Source: Chitinophagaceae bacterium UBA3961 (GTDB lineage Bacteria > Bacteroidota > Bacteroidia > Chitinophagales > Chitinophagaceae). From it: a DNA stretch of 8,105 nt. The stretch spans positions 1-8,105 of the forward strand of contig DGDD01000271.1 in the NCBI GenBank assembly GCA_002385265.1, in the 5' to 3' direction. The notes under the pieces were generated by a model. It was not told the origin of the DNA, did no database searches, and saw only the letters and a list, made by a program, of their open reading frames with translations. The position numbers and the translations under genes were made by a program. Of this stretch, positions 1 through 7,842 are shown piece by piece (position 1 is the first letter of the stretch; every line of letters begins with the position of its first letter).

Positions 1-75
1 TTCGTTGCGAACCGTTGCGTACTTTGTTTCTTTGCGGTAGAGGGAAAAAATTGAATATTTGGAGTGCTTCATTAC

Positions 76-110
76 CGCAGCGGCGCAGCGATCGCAGCGA
101 TAACGCAGCG
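76..110. repeat. Four imperfect tandem copies of CGCAGCG
   Basis: The heptamer CGCAGCG occurs exactly at 76-82, 84-90, 93-99 and 104-110, separated by 1, 2 and 4 bases, so spacing grows along the array. The join of the second and third copies forms the palindrome GCGATCGC at 88-95. Flanking bases GGAGTGC (61-67) and GCGCTCC (108-114) are complementary with one G-T pair and could close a loop around most of the array. No function is known to me. Confidence 0.7.
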
Positions 111-135
111 CTCCCCCCTGCTCATCTTCTTGTTT

Positions 136-160
136 CCCGAATCGGCTATCGCCTATCGGG
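136..160. other. Imperfect hairpin in the intergenic block
   Basis: CCCGA (136-140) pairs with TCGGG (156-160). After a small internal loop, GGC pairs with GCC around a TATC loop. No U-tract follows on either strand, so this is not a typical intrinsic terminator. It may simply be part of the surrounding repeat block. Confidence 0.4.
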
Positions 161-193
161 ACTAAAATTTCCTCGGCTTCGCTTCGTAAATTT

Positions 194-255
194 CAGCCTG
201 CTAGCGGCTGTTTCATTATTAATTATTAATTCTTAATTATTAATTATCCAGGCTG
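194..255. repeat. CAGCCTG/CAGGCTG inverted repeat with two possible partners
   Basis: CAGCC at 194-198 can pair with the nearby GGCTG at 206-210, giving a 5-bp stem with a 7-base loop. Alternatively the full CAGCCTG at 194-200 can pair with CAGGCTG at 249-255 across an AT-rich heptamer tract. The two pairings exclude each other. This lies downstream of the rfaE1-type gene, where an end of transcription is expected, but neither stem is followed by a U-tract on the minus strand, so I do not call it a terminator. Confidence 0.4.
215..247. repeat. AT-rich heptamer repeat tract 1
   Basis: Four consecutive heptamers, ATTATTA, ATTATTA, ATTCTTA and ATTATTA, occupy 215-242 in a strict 7-base period, followed by a decayed fifth copy. 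A 12-base non-repeat segment containing CAGGCTG separates it from the second tract at 260-294. The two tracts are out of phase with each other, so the segment between them is not a simple multiple of the unit. Confidence 0.75.
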
Positions 256-259
256 TTCA

Positions 260-294
260 ATTCTTAATTCTTACTTCTTAATTCTTAATTAATC
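260..294. repeat. Heptamer repeat tract 2, overlapping the kinase stop codon
   Basis: ATTCTTA at 260-266 and 267-273, CTTCTTA at 274-280 and ATTCTTA at 281-287 form four units in exact 7-base period, with a degenerate fifth unit at 288-294. The minus-strand unit is TAAGAAT. The TAA stop of the heptose kinase gene (285-287) is the end of the fourth unit, and its last codons fall in the degenerate fifth. Because 7 is not a multiple of 3 and each unit carries TAA, the tract supplies stops in all three frames. Confidence 0.8.
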
Positions 295-1280
295 ACCGCC
301 TCACACTCCCTCAACAACCGCTCCTTCTTAATCGCCACAGTTCCTACTTCTTCACAAACAAGTCCGCCGGCTAAATTGGCGATGGAAGCCATCAGGTTCA
401 AATCTTTTGTAGCCGCGTAAACCAAAGAGGCTACCGCAATCACTGTATCACCGGCGCCGGATACATCGGCGATATTTCTTCTATGACTAGGAAGCAAATT
501 GGTTTCTTTTGAATTGGAATAGAAAACACCGTATTCAGACAAGGTTATGAACGATGTTTCGTGCGAAAGCTGACGCTTCAATTCTTCGTGAACGCGAGAT
601 AAATGTTCTTTGTTGATTTCTTCCAATTGAATGTTCAATCCTTCTTTTACTTCTTTCAAATTAGGCTTGAAAATATCAACGCCTTTGTAAGCAAAGAAAT
701 TCTTCTTTTTAGGATCTACTGTAGTCAGCACTCCCGCTTCTTTGCAAAAAGCAATCACTTTCTCAATTACGCGAGCTGTTAAAACCCCTTTGTTATAATC
801 TTCAAAGATGATCACAGCAGGCTTTTTCTTCTGAATGTACTGCGCCACATTTTCCAACAACAAAGCTTCTTCATCCTTATTGATATCTGTGGTCATCTCA
901 GCATCCAATCGCATCATTTGCTGATTGCGACTGATGATTCTGGTTTTATTGGTGGTCACCCTACTATTAGATGCTACTAAGAAAGAAGTGTTGATATGGT
1001 GCTGTTCGAAGAGTTGCGTCAATTGTTTTCCATCCTCATCTTTTCCCAATACACTAATGATACTTGCTTTTGCTCCAAGAGAGGATAAATTCAACGCTAC
1101 GTTTCCGGCTCCACCAATACGCTGTTCTTTTTTATCAAGTGCCACTACAGGAACAGGGGCTTCCGGTGAAATGCGCTCTACATGTCCCCACCAATAGGTA
1201 TCCAACATCACGTCTCCAATAACGCCAATCTCCAACTGAGCGAATTGCTGAAACAACTGATAAAAATTAACTGCTGCCAT
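285..1280 (-). CDS. rfaE1: D-glycero-beta-D-manno-heptose-7-phosphate kinase (RfaE1/HldA type)
   Basis: This is a PfkB/ribokinase-family sugar kinase of 331 residues. It is expected to phosphorylate D-glycero-D-manno-heptose 7-phosphate at C1 with ATP in the cytoplasm, a step towards ADP-heptose for the LPS inner core. Visible marks are GDVMLDTYWWG (22-32), ISPEAPVPVV (37-46), the first PfkB signature with GGAGN (56-60), SRNQQ (117-121), RLD (124-126), EDYNKG (160-165), DPKKKNF (189-195), PN (206-207) and the second signature DVSGAGDT (272-279), with D278 the likely catalytic base. It matches the N-terminal half of E. coli HldE but lacks the nucleotidyltransferase half, so an RfaE2/HldC partner must be encoded elsewhere. 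I chose the ATG at 1280 over a TTG two codons upstream. It follows the permease stop by 8 bases, implying one mRNA. Specificity within PfkB is inferred. Confidence 0.9.
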   Translation of the reverse strand: MAAVNFYQLFQQFAQLEIGVIGDVMLDTYWWGHVERISPEAPVPVVALDKKEQRIGGAGNVALNLSSLGAKASIISVLGKDEDGKQLTQLFEQHHINTSFLVASNSRVTTNKTRIISRNQQMMRLDAEMTTDINKDEEALLLENVAQYIQKKKPAVIIFEDYNKGVLTARVIEKVIAFCKEAGVLTTVDPKKKNFFAYKGVDIFKPNLKEVKEGLNIQLEEINKEHLSRVHEELKRQLSHETSFITLSEYGVFYSNSKETNLLPSHRRNIADVSGAGDTVIAVASLVYAATKDLNLMASIANLAGGLVCEEVGTVAIKKERLLRECEAVIN

Positions 1281-1288
1281 ATTCAAAT

Positions 1289-2710
1289 CTATTCTTTAGC
1301 GCTTTGCTTTGAAGCAATAAAGTACAAAGGTATGCCTAAAAGCGTGATCCCCAAGCCCCAGCCTGCATAGATTGGCTTTTGAATGATCAATGCAACACAG
1401 AAGGCCAATCCCATGATGATGTAAATGATCGGCAATACAGGATATCCAAATGCTTTATAGGGACGTTCTGCATTGGGACGCTTCGCTCTCAATACAAATA
1501 TTCCAATGATGGTAAGTACATAAAAGAGTACCACAACAAAAGCAACCATATCTAATAAGTTACCATACTGACCACTCAAACAAAGCACACCGGCCAATGC
1601 CGCTTGTGCCCACAAAGCCCATTCAGGAACCCCGTGCTTGTTCAAAGTACCGGCATTCTTGAAGAACAATCCGTCTTTGGCCATGGTGTAGTACACACGA
1701 GCTCCCGCTAAGATCAAACCATTGTTACATCCAAAGGTGGAGATCATGATCATCACAGCAATTACATATCTGCCCACGTCTCCAAAAATCACATTTGCTG
1801 CAGTAACGGCTACTCTATCTTGCTTTGAAAAAGCAATTTCATTCAAAGGAAGTACGCTGATGTACATCAGGTTCGCAGCCACATAAATGATGGTAACGAT
1901 CAATGTTCCGAGGAACAGACTCAATCCAATATTCTTTTGCGGGTTCTTGATCTCCCCTGCAATAAAAGTTACGTTGTTCCAACTATCGCTACTGAAAATG
2001 GAACCCACCATGGCAGCAGCAATGGCTCCTATCAAGGCAGTACCACCAATGCCCGTCCAGTCTGTAGTGTCTTTAATGTTTGATTTTGCCACGAACGCAT
2101 CTTGCCAGTTCGCATTCCACACTTCCGATTTCGCGGCCAAAATAAATCCGAAAATGATCAGACCAAACAAGGAAACCAATTTGGTAACCGTAAACACCGT
2201 TTGAATGGTTTTACCGCCTTGTACGCCTTTTGTGTTGATATAGGTTAGAATCAAAATGATAACGATCGAAAGAAACTGTGCAGGATATACACTGAATTCG
2301 CCAACTACATGAATAGCATTGGCATCATTGATTTCCAGAATCGGAAAAAAAGTACCGGCAAATTTTGAAAACGCTACCCCTACTGCAGCAATGGTAGCAG
2401 TTTGAATTACTGCGAAGAAACTCCAACCGTATAAGAAGCCTGCGAGCGGATTAAACGCTTCTTTGAGATATACATACTGTCCACCTGCTTTGGGAAACAT
2501 GGCGCTTAATTCGCCATAACTGAGGGCTGCCGTAAGGGTCATGAACCCTGTAATGAGCCAAACCAAGATCAACCAACCAGCACTGCCCACGTTGCGGGTG
2601 ATATCGGCACTTACAATAAAGATCCCCGAACCAATCATCGATCCGGCAACGATCATAGTAGCATCTAATAAGCCCAGTGAAGGCTTAAAACCTTGATTGT
2701 TCTCACTCAT
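1289..2710 (-). CDS. APC-family amino-acid permease
   Basis: This is a 473-residue inner-membrane transporter with about twelve hydrophobic helices, normal for the amino acid-polyamine-organocation superfamily. TM1 carries GSMIGSGIF (23-31), the unwound substrate-binding segment typical of APC carriers. The TM2-TM3 loop has YGELSAMFPKAGGQYVYL (65-82). The TM6 region has SSDSWNNVTFIAGEIKNP (240-257), close to the LAT/SteT-like branch, and GARVYYTMAKDG (336-347) is the conserved segment after TM8. This suggests uptake or exchange of neutral amino acids, but the substrate cannot be read from sequence. The ATG at 2710 is preferred to a TTG at 2755, because the extra 15 residues are unlike the family and nearly reach the upstream terminator. 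Its promoter should lie in 2711-2756, where I could not fix clear boxes. The kinase gene follows after 8 bases. Confidence 0.93.
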   Translation of the reverse strand: MSENNQGFKPSLGLLDATMIVAGSMIGSGIFIVSADITRNVGSAGWLILVWLITGFMTLTAALSYGELSAMFPKAGGQYVYLKEAFNPLAGFLYGWSFFAVIQTATIAAVGVAFSKFAGTFFPILEINDANAIHVVGEFSVYPAQFLSIVIILILTYINTKGVQGGKTIQTVFTVTKLVSLFGLIIFGFILAAKSEVWNANWQDAFVAKSNIKDTTDWTGIGGTALIGAIAAAMVGSIFSSDSWNNVTFIAGEIKNPQKNIGLSLFLGTLIVTIIYVAANLMYISVLPLNEIAFSKQDRVAVTAANVIFGDVGRYVIAVMIMISTFGCNNGLILAGARVYYTMAKDGLFFKNAGTLNKHGVPEWALWAQAALAGVLCLSGQYGNLLDMVAFVVVLFYVLTIIGIFVLRAKRPNAERPYKAFGYPVLPIIYIIMGLAFCVALIIQKPIYAGWGLGITLLGIPLYFIASKQSAKE

Positions 2711-2756
2711 AGCGACTGTAGTATTTGTCACCGTAAGATAGGAAAATAAGGGCAAG

Positions 2757-2783
2757 AAAAAAGCGTAGTGTGAACTACGCTTT
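2757..2783 (-). terminator. Intrinsic terminator after the OmpH-family gene
   Basis: On the minus strand, AAAGCGTAGT (2783-2774) and ACTACGCTTT (2769-2760) form a perfect 10-bp stem with the 4-base loop TCAC. The right arm runs directly into further U residues, six in a row in all. It starts 5 bases after the OmpH-family stop codon and lies 46 bases before the permease ATG, so it should separate these two transcription units. Confidence 0.9.
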
Positions 2784-2788
2784 CAAAA

Positions 2789-3394
2789 CTATTTTTTCTC
2801 TTTTTTCTTCTTCTCGTACTGCTCGTTCAGTCCTTTGATCATATCACCTGTAATATCCAGTGCACTATCCTTATAGTAAATGAATACACCCGGTTGATAA
2901 GCGAAAATATAAGAGAATCCTTTTTCTTTGTTATACTCTTTCAAAAACGCTTCTACGTCGTTGTGCAAACGCGTCATCATATCCATTTGCGTTTTCTTCA
3001 TGTTCTGATCCAACTCAACTTCCGTTTGATTGTAGCGTTGTTGCAAAGTAGCCAACTCACGTTGTGCTGCTTCACCTTCTGCTTGCGACATGGTTGGAGC
3101 TTTATCTTGAAGTTCTTTCAATCTCTTTTGATACGAAGTACCCAAGCTATTCAGGCGAATCTTGTTATCGCTGTCTTGAGTTTTCAATTGATCTTCGGCA
3201 TCTTTGAAATCTTTGTAGTTTGTCTGCAAAGAATCAATGTCGAAATAAGCTATTTTCAAGTTTCCTGATGCTGCGCTGCTACCATTCAATGCAGCTGCTG
3301 CAGGCTTTGCAGGGCTTCCTGAAAAATGTAAATAAAATAAAATCGCTACTCCTAATAGAGCAAGGCCACCAAGTAAAGTAGAAATATTCTTCAT
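2789..3394 (-). CDS. OmpH/Skp-family envelope protein with N-terminal membrane anchor
   Basis: This 201-residue protein fits the OmpH (Skp-like) family, whose best-known member chaperones unfolded outer-membrane proteins in the periplasm. Residues 1-4 are a short basic start. Residues 5-24 form one hydrophobic helix ending in LFYLHF, and an Ala/Pro/Ser linker runs to about 44. The family start motif KIAYFDIDSLQTNY (47-60) follows, then a long charged coiled coil (about 61-155) and the closing FSYIFAY (160-166) and YYKDSALDIT (173-182) elements. The tail is EKKKKEKK. No clear signal-peptidase site is visible, so it may stay anchored in the inner membrane facing the periplasm. The ATG at 3394 is preferred to a TTG at 3412, because it puts Lys and the helix at the N-terminus. 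Terminators on both sides suggest a monocistronic unit. Client proteins are unknown. Confidence 0.88.
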   Translation of the reverse strand: MKNISTLLGGLALLGVAILFYLHFSGSPAKPAAAALNGSSAASGNLKIAYFDIDSLQTNYKDFKDAEDQLKTQDSDNKIRLNSLGTSYQKRLKELQDKAPTMSQAEGEAAQRELATLQQRYNQTEVELDQNMKKTQMDMMTRLHNDVEAFLKEYNKEKGFSYIFAYQPGVFIYYKDSALDITGDMIKGLNEQYEKKKKEKK

Positions 3395-3428
3395 GCAATT
3401 CGTTTGACGCAATTTATAAGGTTCCTCG

Positions 3429-3460
3429 AAAAAATAATGTTAAAAAATTTAACAATTCAA
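3429..3460 (-). promoter_or_regulatory. Candidate promoter with inverted repeat for the OmpH-family gene
   Basis: A promoter is expected between the rpoC terminator and the ATG at 3394. On the minus strand, TATTTTTT (3436-3429) approximates the Bacteroidota -7 box TAnnTTTG. TTG words sit 21 bases (3460-3458) and 16 bases (3455-3453) upstream of it as possible -33 elements. Between them lies the perfect inverted repeat TGTTAAA-AAA-TTTAACA (3438-3454), which could be an operator or only a product of AT richness. This is a weak call. Confidence 0.3.
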
Positions 3461-3474
3461 GGAAATTTTAATTT

Positions 3475-3511
3475 AAAAAAAAGCAGGAGAGCACGTGGCT
3501 TCTCCTGCTTT
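3475..3511 (-). terminator. Intrinsic terminator of the rpoBC operon
   Basis: On the minus strand, AAAGCAGGAGA (3511-3501) pairs perfectly with TCTCCTGCTTT (3490-3480) around a 10-base loop that can itself form a small GC pair. A run of eight U follows from the right arm onward. It begins 18 bases after the rpoC stop codon and is a textbook strong terminator, indicating that the rpoB-rpoC transcript ends here. Confidence 0.95.
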
Positions 3512-3529
3512 GAATTTTATAAAAGTTGA

Positions 3530-6500
3530 TTACTCTTCTTCATCGAAAGTCATGGCTTCACGAGTCGTTTGGAGCAATTCATATTCTTCCTTGCTACCTA
3601 CGATCATGTTCTCGAAGTCACGCAAACCTGTACCAGCCGGGATGTGGTGACCGGTAATTACGTTTTCTTTCAAGCCAAGCATATCATCGCTCTTACCTTG
3701 GATCGCTGCACTACTCAATACTTTAGTAGTTTCCTGGAAGGACGCAGCTGAGATCCAGCTTTGAGTTCCCAATGATGCTTTCGTGATACCTAACAAAACA
3801 GGTTGTGAAGTGGCCGGATTTGCATCGCGGTATTCAACAGGCTTCTTGTCTGATCTGCGAAGCAAAGAGTTTTCCTCTCTGATTTCACGCAAGCTCACAA
3901 TTTGACCTGCTTTCATCTTCGCACTTTCACCTGCATCGGTTACTACTTTCTTATCGAAGATCCAATCGTTCTCTTCGTTGAAGTCAAAACGATCTTCCAA
4001 ATCTTCTTCGAGGAAGCGAGTATCACCCGGATCGATGATCTCTACTTTCTTCATCATTTGACGAACGATCACCTCAATGTGCTTATCATTGATTTTTACA
4101 CCCTGTAAGCGATATACTTCCTGAATCTCATTCACTACGTACTCTTGTACAGCGAAAGGACCTTTGATAGAAAGAATATCAGCAGGTGAAATTTGACCAT
4201 CTGACAATGGAGCACCGGCTTTGATGAAGTCACCGTCTTGAACCAAGATCTGACGTGTCAACGGAACGAGGTATTTCTTCACAACGCCATCTTTCGCTTC
4301 AACCACGATTTCGCGGTTACCACGTTTGATAGCTCCGAAAGATACTACGCCGTCAATTTCACATACGATCGCAGGGTTCGCAGGGTTACGTGCTTCGAAC
4401 AACTCGGTAACACGAGGAAGACCCCCGGTGATATCTCGTTGCATACGCAGCGTTCTTGGAATTTTCACCAATACTTGACCCGCTCTTACATCTTCGCCTT
4501 CATCTACAGTGATATGTGATCCCACAGGCAAGTTGTACAACTTCACCTCCTTACCTTCAACAAGCAAGGTTGGGATCTTCGTTTTATCTTTTGTTTCAAT
4601 TACCACTTTCTCACGGTGACCTGTTTGCTCGTCGGCTTCTTCACGGTATGTGATACCGTCAATTACGCTTTCAAACTTGATCTGACCAGCGATCTCAGCA
4701 ACGATTACGTTGTTGAATGGATCCCAAGTACAGATGGTATCACCTTTCTTCACTTGCTGACCATCTTTAATCAAGAGGATAGCACCGTAAGGAACGTTGT
4801 TGGTGATCAACAAACGATCATTCTTCACATCCATGATACGAACCTCACCGGTACGACCGATTACCACTTGAGTAGGTTCACCTTCGTTGTTCGTAGTTGT
4901 AACAGTACGCAATCCATCGAATTGGATTGTACCATCGAACTTAGCCAACAAAGAAGATTCAATTGAAGCCGATCCGGCAACACCACCCACGTGGAAGGTA
5001 CGAAGTGTCAACTGTGTACCAGGCTCACCAATTGATTGTGCTGCAATGATACCGGTTGCGTCACCTTTTTGTGCAACGTTACCTGTTGCAAGGTTTTTAC
5101 CGTAACATTTCACACACACACCACGCTTGCTTTCGCAAGTCAATACAGAACGAATCTCTACAGTTTCGATACCTGCATCTTCGATGGCTTTACCAATGTC
5201 TTCAGTAATCAAACTACCGCCTTCAACAATCAATTCATCCGTTACCGGGTTGAATACATCGTGAAGAGAAGTACGTCCAATAATACGATCGTACAATGGC
5301 TCTACTACTTCCTCATTATCTTTCAATGCGCTGGTAGCGATACCACGCAATGTTCCGCAATCTTCTTCTGTAATTACTACGTCTTGAGCAACGTCCACCA
5401 AACGACGAGTCAAATAACCCGCATCGGCTGTTTTCAAGGCCGTATCCGCAAGACCCTTACGAGCACCGTGCGTAGAGATGAAGTAATCCAATACGTTCAA
5501 TCCACCTTTGAAGTTCGACAAGATCGGGTTTTCGATGATCTCACTTCCTGATGAACCTGATTTTCTTGGTTTCGCCATCAATCCACGAATACCGCAAAGC
5601 TGCTTGATCTGTTGTTTAGAACCACGGGCTCCGGAATCCAACATCATGTATACTGAGTTGAATCCTTGCTTATCGGTACTCAATTCACGAATCAATGTTT
5701 CAGTGATACGAGTATCCACACGGCTCCAAATATCTACGATCTGGTTGTAACGCTCGTTGTTGGTGATAAGACCCATGTTATAGTTGTCCCATACCTCATC
5801 TACTTCACTCTTCGCTTGCTCCAACACTTCTTCTTTGATAGAAGGAATGATCAAGTCATTGATGTTAAAGCTCAATCCACCTTGGAAGGCAGTACGGAAT
5901 CCTAATTGTTTGATATCATCCAAGAATTTCGCTGTTTTAGGAACGTTGGTGATTTTAATGATATCACCAATGATCTCTCTCAAGCTCTTCTTGGTCAACA
6001 AAGCGTTGATGAAACCAACTTCTTTTGGAACGTGTTGGTTGAAGATCACGCGACCTACTGTAGTCTCGATCAACTTCGTTACCAATTCTCCTTTGTCGGT
6101 TCTTACAGTTGCTTTCACTTTGATGAAAGCGTGTAAGTCAACTTGACCTTCGTTGTAAGCAATGATCACCTCATCTGCACTGTAGAAAGCTTTGCCTTCA
6201 CCGCGCATTACCAAATCTCCCATTGATTTCTTGCCCTTAGAAATGTAGTACAATCCAAGTACCATGTCCTGAGAAGGAAGGGTGATTGGCGCACCATTTT
6301 GTGGGTTCAAGATGTTATGAGAAGAAAGCATCAACAATTGCGCTTCCAATACGGCTGCGTTGCTCAAAGGCACGTGAACCGCCATTTGGTCACCATCGAA
6401 GTCGGCGTTGAACGCTGATGTAACCAATGGGTGCAATTGAATGGCTTTACCTTCAATCAATTTTGGTTGGAAGGCCTGGATTGATAAACGGTGCAATGTT

Positions 6501-7816
6501 GGGGCACGGTTTAACATTACCGGGTGACCTTTCAGAATATTTTCAAGGATATCCCAAACCACAGCCTCTTTGCGATCAACAAGTTTACGCGCAGATTTTA
6601 CAGTTTTAACGATACCTCTTTCAATGAGTTTGCGAATGATAAATGGTTTGAACAACTCGGCAGCCATGTCTTTTGGCAATCCGCACTCGTGTAGTTTCAA
6701 TTCAGGACCTACCACGATTACAGAACGACCAGAGTAGTCAACACGTTTACCCAACAAGTTTTGACGGAAACGACCTTGCTTACCTTTCAACACATCACTG
6801 AGTGATTTCAGTGCACGTCCACCTTCTGCTTTAACGGCATTTGATTTACGTGAGTTGTCGAACAAGCTATCGATCGCTTCTTGCAACATACGTTTTTCGT
6901 TACGCAAGATTACTTCAGGAGCTTTGATCTCCAACAAACGCTTCAAGCGGTTGTTGCGGATGATCACACGACGGTAAAGGTCGTTCAAGTCTGAAGATGC
7001 GAAACGTCCACCATCTAAAGGCACTAACGGGCGCAATTCAGGTGGAATAACAGGGATGTATTGCATCACCATCCATTCAGGACGGTTAGTGATTCTTGAG
7101 TTGGCATCACGGAATGCTTCTACAACACTCAAACGCTTCAAGGCATCTGCCTTACGTTGTTGAGATGTTTCATTTGCAGCGGCATTACGGAGGCTGAACG
7201 ACAATGAGTCGAGGTCGATACGTTGCAACATATCATGAACCGCTTCAGCACCCATTTTCGCGATGAACTTATTAGGATCTTCATCGGGAAGGTATTGGTT
7301 GTCTTTTGGAAGGGTTTCCAACAGTTCCAAATACTCTTCTTCAGTTAAAAGATCGCCTGGTTTCAGGTTTTCTTTTACACCGGCTTGAATTACCACATAA
7401 CGCTCGTAATAAACGATCGTTTCTAGTTTCTTAGAAGAAACACCGAGGAGGTAACCAATTTTATTAGGAAGACTTTTGAAATACCAAATGTGAACTACAG
7501 GCACCACCAATTTGATGTGACCCATACGTTCGCGACGTACTTTCTTTTCAGTTACTTCAACACCGCAACGGTCGCACACAATACCCTTATAACGGATACG
7601 CTTGTACTTACCGCAGGCACATTCATAATCTTTTACTGGTCCGAAGATACGCTCGCAGAACAAACCATCTCTTTCAGGCTTGTACGTACGATAGTTGATT
7701 GTTTCGGGCTTCAATACTTCACCATAGCTGCGCTCTAAAATGGAGTCGGGAGAAGCAAGGCCGATAGTAATCTTTGAAAATGTGGCCCTTGGACGATTGT
7801 CTTTCTTAATAGCCAT
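3530..7816 (-). CDS. rpoC: DNA-directed RNA polymerase subunit beta-prime
   Basis: This is the complete 1428-residue largest subunit of RNA polymerase, which with RpoB forms the active-site cleft. The N-terminal zinc site is C66, C68, C81 and C84. The zipper and clamp region precedes the RNAP alpha-prime core at about 240-360. The catalytic loop NADFDGDQM (470-478) carries the three Mg-binding aspartates D472, D474 and D476. The bridge helix spans about 777-815 ([18 protein letters not shown]). The second zinc site is C820, C894, C901 and C904, with spacing identical to E. coli. The trigger loop is at about 925-947 ([20 protein letters not shown]). [14 protein letters not shown] marks the conserved C-terminal region, and the protein ends in an acidic DEEE tail. 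A short insert KSGSSGS follows MAKPR (748-751), which I associate with Bacteroidota. No frameshift or missing catalytic residue is seen. The ATG at 7816 gives the normal MAIKKDNRP start. No Shine-Dalgarno is evident. Confidence 0.99.
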   Translation of the reverse strand: MAIKKDNRPRATFSKITIGLASPDSILERSYGEVLKPETINYRTYKPERDGLFCERIFGPVKDYECACGKYKRIRYKGIVCDRCGVEVTEKKVRRERMGHIKLVVPVVHIWYFKSLPNKIGYLLGVSSKKLETIVYYERYVVIQAGVKENLKPGDLLTEEEYLELLETLPKDNQYLPDEDPNKFIAKMGAEAVHDMLQRIDLDSLSFSLRNAAANETSQQRKADALKRLSVVEAFRDANSRITNRPEWMVMQYIPVIPPELRPLVPLDGGRFASSDLNDLYRRVIIRNNRLKRLLEIKAPEVILRNEKRMLQEAIDSLFDNSRKSNAVKAEGGRALKSLSDVLKGKQGRFRQNLLGKRVDYSGRSVIVVGPELKLHECGLPKDMAAELFKPFIIRKLIERGIVKTVKSARKLVDRKEAVVWDILENILKGHPVMLNRAPTLHRLSIQAFQPKLIEGKAIQLHPLVTSAFNADFDGDQMAVHVPLSNAAVLEAQLLMLSSHNILNPQNGAPITLPSQDMVLGLYYISKGKKSMGDLVMRGEGKAFYSADEVIIAYNEGQVDLHAFIKVKATVRTDKGELVTKLIETTVGRVIFNQHVPKEVGFINALLTKKSLREIIGDIIKITNVPKTAKFLDDIKQLGFRTAFQGGLSFNINDLIIPSIKEEVLEQAKSEVDEVWDNYNMGLITNNERYNQIVDIWSRVDTRITETLIRELSTDKQGFNSVYMMLDSGARGSKQQIKQLCGIRGLMAKPRKSGSSGSEIIENPILSNFKGGLNVLDYFISTHGARKGLADTALKTADAGYLTRRLVDVAQDVVITEEDCGTLRGIATSALKDNEEVVEPLYDRIIGRTSLHDVFNPVTDELIVEGGSLITEDIGKAIEDAGIETVEIRSVLTCESKRGVCVKCYGKNLATGNVAQKGDATGIIAAQSIGEPGTQLTLRTFHVGGVAGSASIESSLLAKFDGTIQFDGLRTVTTTNNEGEPTQVVIGRTGEVRIMDVKNDRLLITNNVPYGAILLIKDGQQVKKGDTICTWDPFNNVIVAEIAGQIKFESVIDGITYREEADEQTGHREKVVIETKDKTKIPTLLVEGKEVKLYNLPVGSHITVDEGEDVRAGQVLVKIPRTLRMQRDITGGLPRVTELFEARNPANPAIVCEIDGVVSFGAIKRGNREIVVEAKDGVVKKYLVPLTRQILVQDGDFIKAGAPLSDGQISPADILSIKGPFAVQEYVVNEIQEVYRLQGVKINDKHIEVIVRQMMKKVEIIDPGDTRFLEEDLEDRFDFNEENDWIFDKKVVTDAGESAKMKAGQIVSLREIREENSLLRRSDKKPVEYRDANPATSQPVLLGITKASLGTQSWISAASFQETTKVLSSAAIQGKSDDMLGLKENVITGHHIPAGTGLRDFENMIVGSKEEYELLQTTREAMTFDEEE

Positions 7817-7842
7817 ATTCTGTTTCGCTTTTTATCTGTTTT

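Larger units (their letters stand above)
1..215. repeat. Composite intergenic repeat-like block, no gene
   Basis: No believable gene lies here. The block is built from short repeated words. Bases 1-40 carry TTGCG-type words at 5-9, 15-19 and 32-36, roughly every ten bases or a multiple of it. Bases 76-110 carry four CGCAGCG copies. Bases 136-160 and 194-210 are imperfect inverted repeats. Read on the minus strand, the outer part has a CGCAAAG-like theme that, from memory, resembles dispersed non-coding repeats of Bacteroidota genomes; that link is recollection, not a search. Base use differs from the genes, being GC-rich at 75-165 and AT-rich after 211. A plus-strand frame open from 15 to 236 is low-complexity and starts with TTG, so I do not call it a gene. 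A regulatory RNA cannot be excluded. Confidence 0.5.

Noticed and set aside
88..95. GCGATCGC palindrome of the cyanobacterial HIP1 type
   Set aside because: It is a single copy, explained by the junction of two CGCAGCG units, and the rest of the window is not cyanobacterial.
15..236. Plus-strand open frame of 73 codons in the intergenic block
   Set aside because: It starts with TTG, is made of low-complexity repeat words, runs into the AT heptamer tract, and resembles no family I know.
215..294. CRISPR-like array
   Set aside because: The units are contiguous 7-base repeats with no unique spacers and no cas genes nearby.
748..762. Ser/Gly-rich insert in RpoC as a novel domain
   Set aside because: It is only a few residues long and, as far as I recall, usual in Bacteroidota RpoC.
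2711..2755. TTG-initiated 15-residue extension of the permease
   Set aside because: The extension is unlike APC N-termini and leaves almost no room after the terminator at 2757-2783. The ATG at 2710 fits better.
2894..3268. Plus-strand open frame of 124 codons opposite the OmpH-family gene
   Set aside because: It is antisense to a coiled-coil coding region. Its Phe/Leu-rich product mirrors Lys/Glu codons on the other strand.
3395..3412. TTG-initiated 6-residue extension of the OmpH-family protein
   Set aside because: The internal ATG gives a standard basic start followed by the membrane helix, and TTG starts are less likely.
5036..5551. Plus-strand open frame of 171 codons opposite rpoC
   Set aside because: It lies entirely antisense to conserved RpoC sequence including the bridge helix and zinc cysteines. 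It is Cys/Phe/Thr-rich as expected of a shadow frame.
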